From Poindextera sp035604135 (GTDB lineage: Bacteria > Pseudomonadota > Alphaproteobacteria > Caulobacterales > Caulobacteraceae): 64,000 nucleotides of DNA. The stretch covers positions 62,001-126,000 of the forward strand of contig DATNJB010000063.1 in the NCBI GenBank assembly GCA_035604135.1, in the 5' to 3' direction. Under the pieces are notes generated by a model. That model had not been told where the DNA came from. It did not search any database and was given only the letters and a program-made list of their open reading frames with translations. Below, piece by piece: positions 8,279-16,312 of the stretch. The position numbers and the translations under genes were made by a program. Each line of letters begins with the position of its first letter. Position 1 is the first letter of the stretch.

Positions 8279-9375
8279 TCGCCGAAGCGCTGGTGCTCGC
8301 CGCGCCGCGCCGCTTAGAGCGGCGGTGCTACGAGCTGCCGCCGATCGGCGAGGGTGCCGGCCTCTTGCGCGTCGAGGCCTGTGGCCTCTGCGGCACGGAC
8401 CATGAGCAGTACACCGGACACCTTCCCTCCCGACACGCCTTCATCCCAGGCCATGAGGTGGTCGGAACGCTGGAGGCGGTCGGGTCGCGGGCCGCCGACC
8501 GGTGGGGCGTGAGCGTCGGTCAGCGCGTCGCGGTCGAGGTGTTCCAGTCCTGCCGCGAATGCCCCGCCTGCAGGGCAGGCCTATACCGCCGCTGCGAGCG
8601 GAACGGGCTTCGCACCATGATCGGCTTCGTGGACGCCGACGCCCCGCCCCACCTCTGTGGCGGCTATGCGACCCACCTCTACCTCGGCCCGGACGCTATG
8701 CTGCTGCCGGCGCCCGATGGGCTCGACCCGGTGGTGCGGTCGCTGTTCAACCCGCTGGGCGCCGGCATCCGTTGGGGCGTCGAGACGCCGGAGACCAAGC
8801 CCGGCGACGTCGTCGCCGTCCTCGGCCCCGGCATCCGCGGGCTTTGCGCGGCAGCGGCGGCGAAGTCGGCCGGCGCGGCCTTCGTCATGATCACCGGCCT
8901 CGGCCCGCGCGACGCGCCCAGGCTCGCGCTCGCACCCAGCTTCGGCGCCGACCTCGCCATCGACGTCTCGACCACCGATCCGGCGAAAGCCCTGCGTGAG
9001 GCCGCCGGCGGACTGGCCGACGTCGTCGTCGACGTGACCGCCAAGGCGCCGGCGGCGTTCGCCCAGGCCATTGCGCTCGCCCGCACCGGCGGGACGGTGG
9101 TGGTGGCTGGCACCCGCGGCGAGCCCGGCGCCCCGGGCTTCAACCCAGACCACATCGTCTACAAGGAGCTCCGCATCATCGGCGCCCTCGGCGTCGACGT
9201 CGGCGCCTACACCAAGGCGATCGCCATGCTGGTCGAGGGCCGCTACCCCTTCGCCTACCTGCCGCGACGCGTGGCCGGATTCGACGACCTGGAACAGCTG
9301 GTGCAGGTCATGGCCGGCGAAGCGCCCGGCGAGCCGCCAGTGCATGGCGTCTTCGCCCCATTCCCAAGGACTTGA
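8275..9375 (+). CDS. Zinc-dependent medium-chain alcohol dehydrogenase
   Basis: The 366-residue MDR protein has the catalytic zinc ligands in CGLCGTDHEQ and PGHEVVG, and the structural zinc site CRECPACRAGLYRRC. The Rossmann nucleotide site is VLGPGIRGL, which differs from the usual GxGxxG in its third glycine region. It oxidises an alcohol with NAD(P); the substrate is unknown. It is translationally coupled to the CMD-like gene upstream and lies three bases before the thioesterase gene, so these three form a tight operon. Confidence 0.9.
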   Translation: MIAEALVLAAPRRLERRCYELPPIGEGAGLLRVEACGLCGTDHEQYTGHLPSRHAFIPGHEVVGTLEAVGSRAADRWGVSVGQRVAVEVFQSCRECPACRAGLYRRCERNGLRTMIGFVDADAPPHLCGGYATHLYLGPDAMLLPAPDGLDPVVRSLFNPLGAGIRWGVETPETKPGDVVAVLGPGIRGLCAAAAAKSAGAAFVMITGLGPRDAPRLALAPSFGADLAIDVSTTDPAKALREAAGGLADVVVDVTAKAPAAFAQAIALARTGGTVVVAGTRGEPGAPGFNPDHIVYKELRIIGALGVDVGAYTKAIAMLVEGRYPFAYLPRRVAGFDDLEQLVQVMAGEAPGEPPVHGVFAPFPRT

Positions 9376-9378
9376 GGC

Positions 9379-9819
9379 ATGATCCGACCGACATTCGAGC
9401 ACTTCGACGAGAAATGGGGCGAGCGCGTCGTCGGCGCGAGGCCAAAGAAGGGCATCGACGGCTTCCTTGGCATCGCAGTCACCGCGGTGACGCCAGGCCG
9501 GCTCACCGCCGAGATGCCGGTGACCGAGCAGCTGATCACCTTCATCGGCAACATGCATGGCGGCTGCCTCTCGGCGCTGTGCGACCACGTGCTGGGCACC
9601 GTGATGTACCCGGTGATGCCCCCGAACCACTGGGCGGCCACGACCGAGTTCAAGATCAACCTCCTCGCGCCCGTCACCACCGGCGTCTGCACCGCCAACG
9701 CCGAGATCATCGCCATGACCCGCCGCATGGCTGTCGTCCGCATCGAGATTGAGAACGAGGGCCGCCTGGTCGCCGCCGCGCAGGGCACCTGCACGATCGT
9801 GGCGCCCCGGGGCGGCTGA
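9379..9819 (+). CDS. Hotdog-fold PaaI-like thioesterase
   Basis: The 146-residue protein has the single hotdog domain of the PaaI/4HBT family. The core is FIGNMHGGCLSALCDHVLG, where NMHGG is the usual active-site helix start (N/H-x-HGG), followed by TTEFKINLLAPV. Such enzymes hydrolyse acyl- or aryl-CoA thioesters, either to release products or to rescue CoA from dead-end esters. The three-base gap from the dehydrogenase gene implies one transcript. Confidence 0.88.
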   Translation: MIRPTFEHFDEKWGERVVGARPKKGIDGFLGIAVTAVTPGRLTAEMPVTEQLITFIGNMHGGCLSALCDHVLGTVMYPVMPPNHWAATTEFKINLLAPVTTGVCTANAEIIAMTRRMAVVRIEIENEGRLVAAAQGTCTIVAPRGG

Positions 9820-9857
9820 GGCTGCGCCGGACGGCCGACCGCGCTATACCGCGCGCC

Positions 9858-10514
9858 ATGGCGCGAAGGGCCCCAAAGAAGAGCGACGAGCAGTTCTACG
9901 CGGAGGCCGCCCGTGAGCCGCCGCTGCCGGACAGCGCCGACCCGCTCGTGCTGTTTGAACAGTGGCTTGCGGATGCGCGAAGGGCCGAGCCGAACGACCC
10001 CAACGGCATGGCGCTGGCCACGGCCGGCGCCGACGGCCTGCCGAACGTGCGCATGGTGCTCTTGAAGGGCGTCGATCGACGCGGCTTCGTCTTCTACTCC
10101 AACACCGAGAGCGCCAAGGGCCGCGAACTCGCCGCGAACGCCCAGGCCGCGCTGCTCTTCCACTGGAAGTCGCTGCGCCGGCAGGTGCGTGTGCAGGGGC
10201 TGGTCGAGCCGGTCACCGCCGAGGAGGCCGACGCCTATTTCGCCACCCGCCCGCGCGGCAGCCAGCTGGGCGCCTGGGCGTCGGACCAGTCGCGCGCCAT
10301 GCCCGATCGGCTGGCGCTGGAGCGGCGCGTGGCCGAGTACGGGCTGAAATTCGGCCTCGGCAAGGTCGCGCGGCCGCCGCATTGGTCGGGCTACCGCGTC
10401 AAGCCGCTGTCTATCGAGTTCTGGCGCGATCGGCCGTTTCGCCTGCACGAGCGCCTGGCCTACTCGCGCCCGGGCCTGGACCAGCCGTGGTCCGTCGCCC
10501 GGCTTTATCCGTAA
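9858..10514 (+). CDS. pdxH: Pyridoxamine 5'-phosphate oxidase
   Basis: The 218-residue protein has the FMN-binding PNPOx fold: NGMALATAGADGLPNVRMVL, KGVDRRGFVFYSN and the C-terminal block EFWRDRPFRLHERL, which is diagnostic for PdxH. It oxidises pyridoxine or pyridoxamine 5'-phosphate to pyridoxal 5'-phosphate. A TATA-type element, GCTATACC (9843-9850), ends seven bases before the ATG, so transcripts starting there would be leaderless or nearly so. No Shine-Dalgarno sequence is visible, in agreement with this. Its place within a catabolic run is probably incidental. Confidence 0.95.
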   Translation: MARRAPKKSDEQFYAEAAREPPLPDSADPLVLFEQWLADARRAEPNDPNGMALATAGADGLPNVRMVLLKGVDRRGFVFYSNTESAKGRELAANAQAALLFHWKSLRRQVRVQGLVEPVTAEEADAYFATRPRGSQLGAWASDQSRAMPDRLALERRVAEYGLKFGLGKVARPPHWSGYRVKPLSIEFWRDRPFRLHERLAYSRPGLDQPWSVARLYP

Positions 10515-10575
10515 GAGCTCTTGCGCGATAACGGAGTGAACGCCGGTCACCGGAGCGCGCCGGCCGATACGAAAA

Positions 10576-10588
10576 GGAGGAAACCTCC
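10576..10588 (+). promoter_or_regulatory. Ribosome binding site inside a small inverted repeat
   Basis: GGAGG-AAA-CCTCC lies directly before the acyl-CoA ligase ATG at 10589. The strong Shine-Dalgarno GGAGG can pair with CCTCC, giving a five-base stem with a three-base loop that hides the ribosome site. The stem is short, so it may only lower the initiation rate. Confidence 0.5.
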
Positions 10589-12244
10589 ATGCAAGGCTTG
10601 ATGCAGACCTGGCCGCTGACGGTCGACAAGATCCTCGACCACGCCAAGAACTGGCACGGCGACCGCGAGGTGGTCGGCCGCTCGATCGAGGGACCGATCG
10701 TACGCACGACCTGGGGTCAGATCCACGAGCGCGCGCGGCGGCTGTCGAATGCGCTGCTCGGGCTCGGCGTCAAGCGCGGCGACCGCATCGGCACCATGGC
10801 CTGGAACACAGCCCGCCACATCGAGACCTGGTACGGGATCATGGGGATCGGCGCCGTCTGCCACACGCTGAACCCCAGGCTGTTCGCTGACCAGCTCTGC
10901 TACATCATGAACCACGCCGAGGATCGCATCCTCTTCGTCGACCTGCCCTTCCTGCCCGTTCTGAAGGAGCGCCGCGCCGAGTTGCCGAAGGTCGAACACG
11001 TCGTCGTCCTCACCGACCGCGACCACATGGCCGAGGCCGATTTCCCCGGCGCGCTTTGCTACGAGACCCTGATCGAGGAGCACTCGCCTGACGTGGTCTG
11101 GGGAGACTTCGACGAGCGGACCGCCTGCGCCCTCTGCTACACCTCCGGCACGACCGGAAATCCCAAGGGCGTGCTGTACGAGCACCGCTCGACCTTCCTG
11201 CACACCCTGATCACGCTGCAGGCCGACGCCATGGGACTGGCCAGCCGCGACAGCATCCTGGCCGTGGTGCCGATGTACCACGCCAACGCCTGGGGCCTGA
11301 ACTTCTCGGCTCCGGCCGCCGGCTCGAAGCTCGTGCTGCCCGGCGCGAAGATGGACGGCGCCTCGATCTTCGAGCTGCTGGAGACCGAAAAGGTCACCTT
11401 CTCGGCCGCCGTGCCGACGGTCTGGCAGATGCTGTTGCAGCATCTGCGCGCGGAGAAGCTCAAGCCCTCGACGCTGAAGCGCGTCGTGATCGGCGGATCG
11501 GCGGTGCCGGAAGCGCTCGTGCGCGCCTTCCGCGACGACTACGGCGTGGACGTGGTGCACGCGTGGGGCATGACCGAGACCTCGCCGCTCGGCACGCTCT
11601 CCAGCACGAGCGCCGCCGTCGCGGCGATGGATCCGGAGCAGCAGCTGCAGTTCAAGCTGAAACAGGGGCGCCCGCCCGCCGGGGTGGAGCTCAAGCTCAC
11701 CAACGATGCCGGCGAGCGCCTCCCGCACGACGGGACGACGTTCGGGCGGCTCAAGATCCGTGGGCCCTACGTGGTCGGCGAGTACTTCCGCGGCGAGGGC
11801 GGCAACATCCTGGACGACGAGGGCTATTTCGACACCGGCGACGTCGCGACCATCGACCCGCTCGGCTACATGCAGATTACCGATCGGGCGAAGGACGTGA
11901 TCAAGTCCGGCGGCGAATGGATCTCATCGATCGAGATCGAGAACCTGGCCGCCGGCCACCCCAAAGCGCTGCTCGCAGCGGTGATCGGCGTCGCCCATCC
12001 GAAGTGGGACGAGCGGCCGCTGCTTCTGGTCAAGCTGCGCGACGGCGAGACCGCGACCAAGGCCGAGTTCCTGAAGTTCCTCGAGGGCAAGATCGCCAAG
12101 TGGTGGACGCCCGACGACGTGGTGTTCGTCGACGACATCCCGCTCGGCGCAACCGGCAAGATCGACAAGAAACTCATCCGTGACCGGATGAGGGACTACG
12201 TCCTGCCAACGACCGCCGAAACCGCGAAAGTCCCGGCCCAGTAA
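10589..12244 (+). CDS. Fatty acyl-CoA ligase (AMP-forming)
   Basis: The 551-residue ANL-superfamily enzyme has the P-loop YTSGTTGNPKGV, the A5 motif GMTETSPLG, the A7 motif YFDTGDVATID and the A10 lysine region ATGKIDKKLIR. The overall pattern (GLMQTWPLTVDKIL at the N-terminus) is that of medium/long-chain fatty acyl-CoA ligases of the AlkK/FadD group. It adenylates a carboxylic acid and transfers it to CoA. It would supply the CoA substrate for the isomerase and thioesterase in the same run, although a 74-base gap after pdxH allows separate expression. A terminator-like hairpin follows. Confidence 0.93.
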   Translation: MQGLMQTWPLTVDKILDHAKNWHGDREVVGRSIEGPIVRTTWGQIHERARRLSNALLGLGVKRGDRIGTMAWNTARHIETWYGIMGIGAVCHTLNPRLFADQLCYIMNHAEDRILFVDLPFLPVLKERRAELPKVEHVVVLTDRDHMAEADFPGALCYETLIEEHSPDVVWGDFDERTACALCYTSGTTGNPKGVLYEHRSTFLHTLITLQADAMGLASRDSILAVVPMYHANAWGLNFSAPAAGSKLVLPGAKMDGASIFELLETEKVTFSAAVPTVWQMLLQHLRAEKLKPSTLKRVVIGGSAVPEALVRAFRDDYGVDVVHAWGMTETSPLGTLSSTSAAVAAMDPEQQLQFKLKQGRPPAGVELKLTNDAGERLPHDGTTFGRLKIRGPYVVGEYFRGEGGNILDDEGYFDTGDVATIDPLGYMQITDRAKDVIKSGGEWISSIEIENLAAGHPKALLAAVIGVAHPKWDERPLLLVKLRDGETATKAEFLKFLEGKIAKWWTPDDVVFVDDIPLGATGKIDKKLIRDRMRDYVLPTTAETAKVPAQ

Positions 12245-12266
12245 GGCCGGTCGCCGAAGGTTGGCG

Positions 12267-12297
12267 GCCCCGCCCGACGGCAAGCGTCGAGCGGGGC
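12267..12297. terminator. Bidirectional terminator-like hairpin
   Basis: GCCCCGC and GCGGGGC enclose an inner CGACG-GCAAG-CGTCG stem with one mismatch between them, forming a 12 bp GC-rich hairpin with a five-base loop. It lies between the convergent acyl-CoA ligase and lipoprotein genes, where a shared terminator is expected. No long T-run is present on either strand. Confidence 0.6.
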
Positions 12298-12314
12298 GCC
12301 TTGATTAGCGGAGG

Positions 12315-12584
12315 CTACTGGTTGGCCGGCGCGGCGCTCGCCGCAGCGGCCGAGCTCATCGCGGCGGACGCGGCGCTGTTGGCCGCAGCCATGGCGCTGT
12401 TCGCCTGAGCGGTGGCCGCAGCCGCGGCGCTGGTCGCCGCAGCCATGGCGCTCGCCGCTTCCGCGTTGGCCTGGTTGGCGGCGTCGGACGCGTTCTGCTG
12501 GGGGCTAGGCCCACAAGCCACGACCGAAAGCGCGCCGACCGCGGCGCCGGCGATGAGAATCTTGCGAAGCGTTTCAGGAGTCAT
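12315..12584 (-). CDS. Small alanine-rich lipoprotein, Lpp/OprI-like in design
   Basis: The start at 12584 is supported by GGAGG about 11 bases upstream; the frame is open to 12605. The N-terminus is a lipoprotein signal peptide (RKILIAGAAVGALSVVACG) with lipobox V-V-A-C and mature Cys24. The mature part of about 65 residues is almost half alanine, with spaced Ser/Asn/Gln/Met and an imperfect repeat around SAMAAATSAA and SAMAAANSAA. There is no proline until the end. This resembles an alanine-zipper helical lipoprotein such as Lpp or OprI. There is no C-terminal lysine for peptidoglycan attachment, so covalent linkage is unlikely. Function unknown. Confidence 0.78.
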   Translation of the reverse strand: MTPETLRKILIAGAAVGALSVVACGPSPQQNASDAANQANAEAASAMAAATSAAAAATAQANSAMAAANSAASAAMSSAAAASAAPANQ

Positions 12585-12694
12585 GGGTTTTGGTTCCTCC
12601 CCCATTGCGACTGCGTCGGCGCGGAGGCGCGAGACGCAAGGACGACGAGCACTTACTGCCTGTCCTAAGCGAAGCGCTAGCAGTTTGTGATGGC

Positions 12695-13591
12695 CTAGCC
12701 CAGCCTGTAGTCGCTGTTCAGGTCCGCAGCGCCGTCGGTTTTGACCCGCCCCGAGCGCACCAGCTGGATTACGTGGGCGTGCACCGACCGGGCAGCGGCG
12801 GGGTAGAGGCGCGGGTCAACGCCCTCGTACATCTTGGGCACCATGCCGGTAATCTTCGTCTCACCGGCGGCCAATTGGTCGAGGATCTGCCGCTCGCGAT
12901 CGAAGCGATGGGCTTTGTATTCATCGATGAAGTGCGCGACGTCCGTGATCGGCGGCCCGTGCGTCGGCCACAAGGTCTTGAAATCGCGTGCCTTGATTAG
13001 GTCGAGGCTGGCGATGTAGGCGCCCATGTCGCCATCCGGCGGCGTCACCACCGTTGTCGACCAGCCCATGATGTGGTCGCCGGTGAAGCAGCAGTTTTCC
13101 TGGTTTAGCGCGTAGCAGATGTGGTTCGAGGTGTGGCCGGGCGTTGCGATCGCCTCGAACGACCACCCGTCGCCGGCGATGGTCTGCCCGCCGCCGCACA
13201 CGGAGATGTCGGGGGTGAACCGATCGTAGCCCGCCTCGGTGCGCACGCCGTCCTCGACGGGAAGCGCCTTGACCGCACAACCGTAGATGACCGCGCCGGT
13301 CCTTTCCTGCAGCGGCCGGGCGAGCGGCGAGTGGTCGAGGTGGTGGTGGGTGATCAGGATGTGCGTCACCCGCTCGCCTTTCACCGCCGCGAGAACCGCA
13401 TCCAGGTGCGCGGAATCGTCGGGGCCAGGGTCGATGACGGCGACGCTCTCGCCGCCGCCGATGATGTAGGTCCCGGTGCCCGTAAAGGTGAACGGGCCTG
13501 GATTGTTGGCGATCACGCGCCGGATCAGAGGCGTTAGCTTGTCAGTCCGGCCGTACTCGAAGGTGATGTCGCGAACGAACGGGATCACCAT
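12695..13591 (-). CDS. Metallo-beta-lactamase-fold hydrolase
   Basis: The 298-residue protein has the metal-binding motif THHHLDHSPLARPL (HxHxDH class), GHTSNHICY with a further ligand histidine, TGDHIMGWSTT with the bridging Asp, and a late histidine in WPTHGPPI. The C-terminal extension, with YEGVDPRLYPAAARSVHAH, is like that of LACTB2-type proteins. The substrate is unknown; thioester, lactone or nucleic acid hydrolysis are all possible in this fold. It is monocistronic in appearance, transcribed towards the lipoprotein gene. Confidence 0.88.
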   Translation of the reverse strand: MVIPFVRDITFEYGRTDKLTPLIRRVIANNPGPFTFTGTGTYIIGGGESVAVIDPGPDDSAHLDAVLAAVKGERVTHILITHHHLDHSPLARPLQERTGAVIYGCAVKALPVEDGVRTEAGYDRFTPDISVCGGGQTIAGDGWSFEAIATPGHTSNHICYALNQENCCFTGDHIMGWSTTVVTPPDGDMGAYIASLDLIKARDFKTLWPTHGPPITDVAHFIDEYKAHRFDRERQILDQLAAGETKITGMVPKMYEGVDPRLYPAAARSVHAHVIQLVRSGRVKTDGAADLNSDYRLG

Positions 13592-13654
13592 GGCGTGCGG
13601 CCTGGCTCTTGCCCTGAGCGCCCCTCAAGCACCGGCAGCAAGGGGCTGAGCGCC

Positions 13655-13801
13655 ATGGACATGGTTATTTTTGTGTCAAAACGGCTGCAGCGCGTGGCCG
13701 CCGCGATTCTGTGTCTTATGGCGATACAGATGGCGCTCGCCCTTGCAAGTTGCGAGCCGGAGATGGTCCCCATGGCCGGCAAGGTCGCCATCACGCGCTA
13801 G
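13655..13801 (+). CDS. Possible tiny lipoprotein (48 residues)
   Basis: The reading frame starts at ATG 13655 after AAGGGGCTGAGCGCC. It encodes a basic start (SKRLQR), a hydrophobic stretch, then L-A-S-C followed by EPEM, which fits a lipobox with Cys33. Against it: codons in the first third have unusually low third-position GC for this genome, and the last 11 bases overlap the end of the convergent gene. It may be a real small envelope protein or chance. Confidence 0.3.
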   Translation: MDMVIFVSKRLQRVAAAILCLMAIQMALALASCEPEMVPMAGKVAITR

Positions 13802-14204
13802 CCAGCACGGTCTTGAGGTCGTAGCCCGCCGCCGCGCCGAGCTTGAGCAGCTCGTCGCGCGAGCGCGCGCCGGCGCCCGCTTCACCGAGCGACCAGGTGA
13901 TGATCGAACGGGTTCCAGATCGGCAGAAGGCCAGCACCGGCCCCTTGGCGGTCGCCAGCACCTCGCGCTCCGCCGCCACCTGCTCAGGCGTCGGCGCCCC
14001 GCGCACCGGGATGAAGGCATAGTCCAGCCCCGCCGCGTGCGCCGCCGCCTCGATCTCGGCGCCCGCCGGCTGGTCGGGAGCCTCGCCGTCCGGCCGGTTG
14101 TTGATGATCATGGCAAAGCCCGCCTCGGCGGCGCGCGCCAAGTCACCGATCGCGATTTGCGGCGCGACCGAGAAGCCGTCGGTCACCTTGCGAAACTCAC
14201 TCAT
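13791..14204 (-). CDS. TIGR01244-type phosphatase-like/sulfur transferase-like protein
   Basis: The 137-residue protein contains the P-loop CRSGTRS in AFCRSGTRS, the DSP-like signature of the TIGR01244/beta-lactamase-hydrolase-like family, after INNRPDGEAPDQP. Family members are often fused or linked to metallo-beta-lactamase-fold persulfide dioxygenases, and here an MBL-fold hydrolase gene lies just downstream on the same strand. A role in sulfide or persulfide handling is possible but not shown. A -10-like GCTATAAG sits within GGGGCCTTATAGCCCC (14226-14241), upstream of the start. Confidence 0.85.
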   Translation of the reverse strand: MSEFRKVTDGFSVAPQIAIGDLARAAEAGFAMIINNRPDGEAPDQPAGAEIEAAAHAAGLDYAFIPVRGAPTPEQVAAEREVLATAKGPVLAFCRSGTRSIITWSLGEAGAGARSRDELLKLGAAAGYDLKTVLASA

Positions 14205-14269
14205 CGCGGCCTCCGCGCCTGGACGGGGGCCTTATAGCCCCTTCGCCTGCGCGGGAAAGGGTGGGCGCG

Positions 14270-16039
14270 CTAGAACCGCGGCACGGGGGCGAGCAGCAGT
14301 TCGCCGCCGCTGCGGCGCCGGGCGTCTGCGAGCGTTGCGACCAGACCCCTCGCGCGCGGGTCGTTCAGCACCTCGCTCGCCGTCTGCAGCGTCTTCAGCT
14401 CGGTGTCGGCCACGCCAAAAGCATGCCTGAGCGCCTCCCAGGGCGTGCGACGGGCGGTCAGCGCCTTCAGCTCGACGTCTTGGCCGCTCAACCCTGCGAG
14501 GTCCTTCGCCTTGTCCACCGCCTGGTAGAAGCCGCCGAGTTCGTCCACGAGCCCCAGACCCTTGGCCTGCACGCCTGTCCATACGCGCCCGCGAGCGATC
14601 GCGCGCACCTGGTCGGGGGTCATCCGCCGGCCGGTCGCCACCCGCTGGATGAAGCCGGCATAGACCCGGTCCACCGAAGCAGCGAAGGCCGCGCGCTGGG
14701 TCGCCGTGAACTCGCCGGCCGGGCTGTCGGCGTCGGCATAGGGGCCGCCGACGCTGAGGTCGCGCAGGTCGACACCGAAATGCGCCAGCGCCGGCCCGAT
14801 CGCGAGCTTGCCACCGAACACCCCGATGGAGCCGGTCAGGGTCGAGGGCTCGGCCACGATCGCCGAGGCCGCCGAAGAGACCCAATAGCCGCCCGACGCG
14901 CCATAGGTCCCCATGGAGACCACGATCGGCTTGGCCGCCTTCACGGCCCGGACCGCGGCCAATATCTCCTCCGAGGCGGTGTCGGCCCCGCCGGGCGAGT
15001 TCAGGCGGAAGACGACCGCCTTGATCGAATTGTCCTGCGCTGCGGCGTAGAGCGCGCTCGCGACCTCGTCGGCGTTGATGTCCTGGCCGCCGAGCGTCGC
15101 GCCGTCCGAACCGGTCGTGATGTCGCCCTCGGCGGAGACGACGCCGATCTGCGGCCGTCCGAAGCCATCGACGTTGCGATCGATCGCCGAGGCGTAGTCG
15201 TCGAAGTCGAACAGCTTGGCGCCGTCGCCGGCGCGCTGGGCGGCCTCGTCCTCGGCGGCCTTCAGGTCGCCCAATCTGTCGATGAGGCCCTTCGCCTGGG
15301 CGTCGGCGGCGTCGTAGGGGCCACCCTCGATCAGAGCCTTCAGCCGCGCCGGATCCATCCTCCGGTAGCGGGCGGCGGCGGAAAGGGCGGAGTCGTAGAC
15401 CGAGCCCATCCAACTCAAGTCCGCTTCCCGCTGCGCCGGCGTGAAGTCGTCGTACAGGTAGCCGTTGATGGCGGTCTTGTACTCGTAGCGCTGCTCGAAG
15501 TCGGCCTTGACTCCGTACTTGTCGAACAGCCGCTTGAAGAACAGGCTCTGGCTGGCGATCCCGGTCGCCTGGAATGGCGCGCCCGGCTGCATCCAGAACT
15601 GGTCGGCAGCGGCCCCGAGCATGTAGGTCGAAGTGACGACGCCCTCGGGGTAAAGCCCTTGGCTGAACGCGACCACGGGCTTGCCGGCATCGTGGAAGGC
15701 GCGCACCGCGAGGCTGAGCTCGTCGGCCTCGCCGGGGTCGATGCCGGCGTCGGGCAGCCGCACGAACAGCGCCTTTACCCGCGGGTCGGTCTGCGCGCGC
15801 TTCAGCGTCTCGACGATGCGCATGACCGAGAGCGGGTGCTGACCGAAGACGCCGAGCAAGGTCTCCGGCTCCTGGTCGGTGAGCGGCCCTCTGAGGTCGA
15901 GGACCAGCGCCGACGCCGCCGGCGTGGTCGGCGCGTGCGCGCCCCCGAGCGCCATGCTGATCAACAGGAACGGCACGCCGATGAAGAAAAGCGTCAGGCC
16001 GACGAAGACGCCGGCCAAGGTCAGGAGGAACTGCTTCAT
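14270..16039 (-). CDS. sppA: Signal peptide peptidase SppA (67K type)
   Basis: The ATG at 16039 gives a 589-residue protein that starts with a single hydrophobic anchor (about residues 3-31). Two tandem S49 domains follow. Catalytic Lys188 (YEYKTA) lies in the first and Ser382 (YGASGGYWVS) in the second, as in E. coli SppA. It digests cleaved signal peptides in the inner membrane. The reading frame extends upstream to 16198, but that part overlaps a repeat and has no membrane anchor at its start, so the shorter form was chosen. Confidence 0.93.
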   Translation of the reverse strand: MKQFLLTLAGVFVGLTLFFIGVPFLLISMALGGAHAPTTPAASALVLDLRGPLTDQEPETLLGVFGQHPLSVMRIVETLKRAQTDPRVKALFVRLPDAGIDPGEADELSLAVRAFHDAGKPVVAFSQGLYPEGVVTSTYMLGAAADQFWMQPGAPFQATGIASQSLFFKRLFDKYGVKADFEQRYEYKTAINGYLYDDFTPAQREADLSWMGSVYDSALSAAARYRRMDPARLKALIEGGPYDAADAQAKGLIDRLGDLKAAEDEAAQRAGDGAKLFDFDDYASAIDRNVDGFGRPQIGVVSAEGDITTGSDGATLGGQDINADEVASALYAAAQDNSIKAVVFRLNSPGGADTASEEILAAVRAVKAAKPIVVSMGTYGASGGYWVSSAASAIVAEPSTLTGSIGVFGGKLAIGPALAHFGVDLRDLSVGGPYADADSPAGEFTATQRAAFAASVDRVYAGFIQRVATGRRMTPDQVRAIARGRVWTGVQAKGLGLVDELGGFYQAVDKAKDLAGLSGQDVELKALTARRTPWEALRHAFGVADTELKTLQTASEVLNDPRARGLVATLADARRRSGGELLLAPVPRF

Positions 16040-16168
16040 CGAGGCGCCCGAGCGGGAATCGCGGGCCACCCTAGCCCGCCACGCGATGCTCTCAAAGGTA
16101 GGCGGTGGCCCGGCGGTCTGGCACGGCTCGGCTGCTTCCTCGCGCCTTCGAAGCGCAGCGGACTGCCT

Positions 16169-16212
16169 CTCGCCGAAGCTGGATCTTGGCTGCGCCAAAA
16201 ATCAGCGAAGGC
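16169..16212 (+). repeat. Direct repeat copy A
   Basis: This 44-base sequence begins CTCGCCGAAGCTGGATCTTG and ends AATCAGCGAAGGC. It matches copy B (16313-16355) with only two substitutions and one extra A in the A-run. Similarity continues a little upstream (GCGGACT), giving about 55 related bases. Confidence 0.85.
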
Positions 16213-16312
16213 TGGGCCTTCGTCAAAGTGTTGCACTTCGAATGGGAATCCACCAGCCCGCCTTCGCTTCGCTACGGCGCGGCATCGCCTTCGACGCCCC
16301 GGCGGACTACGT

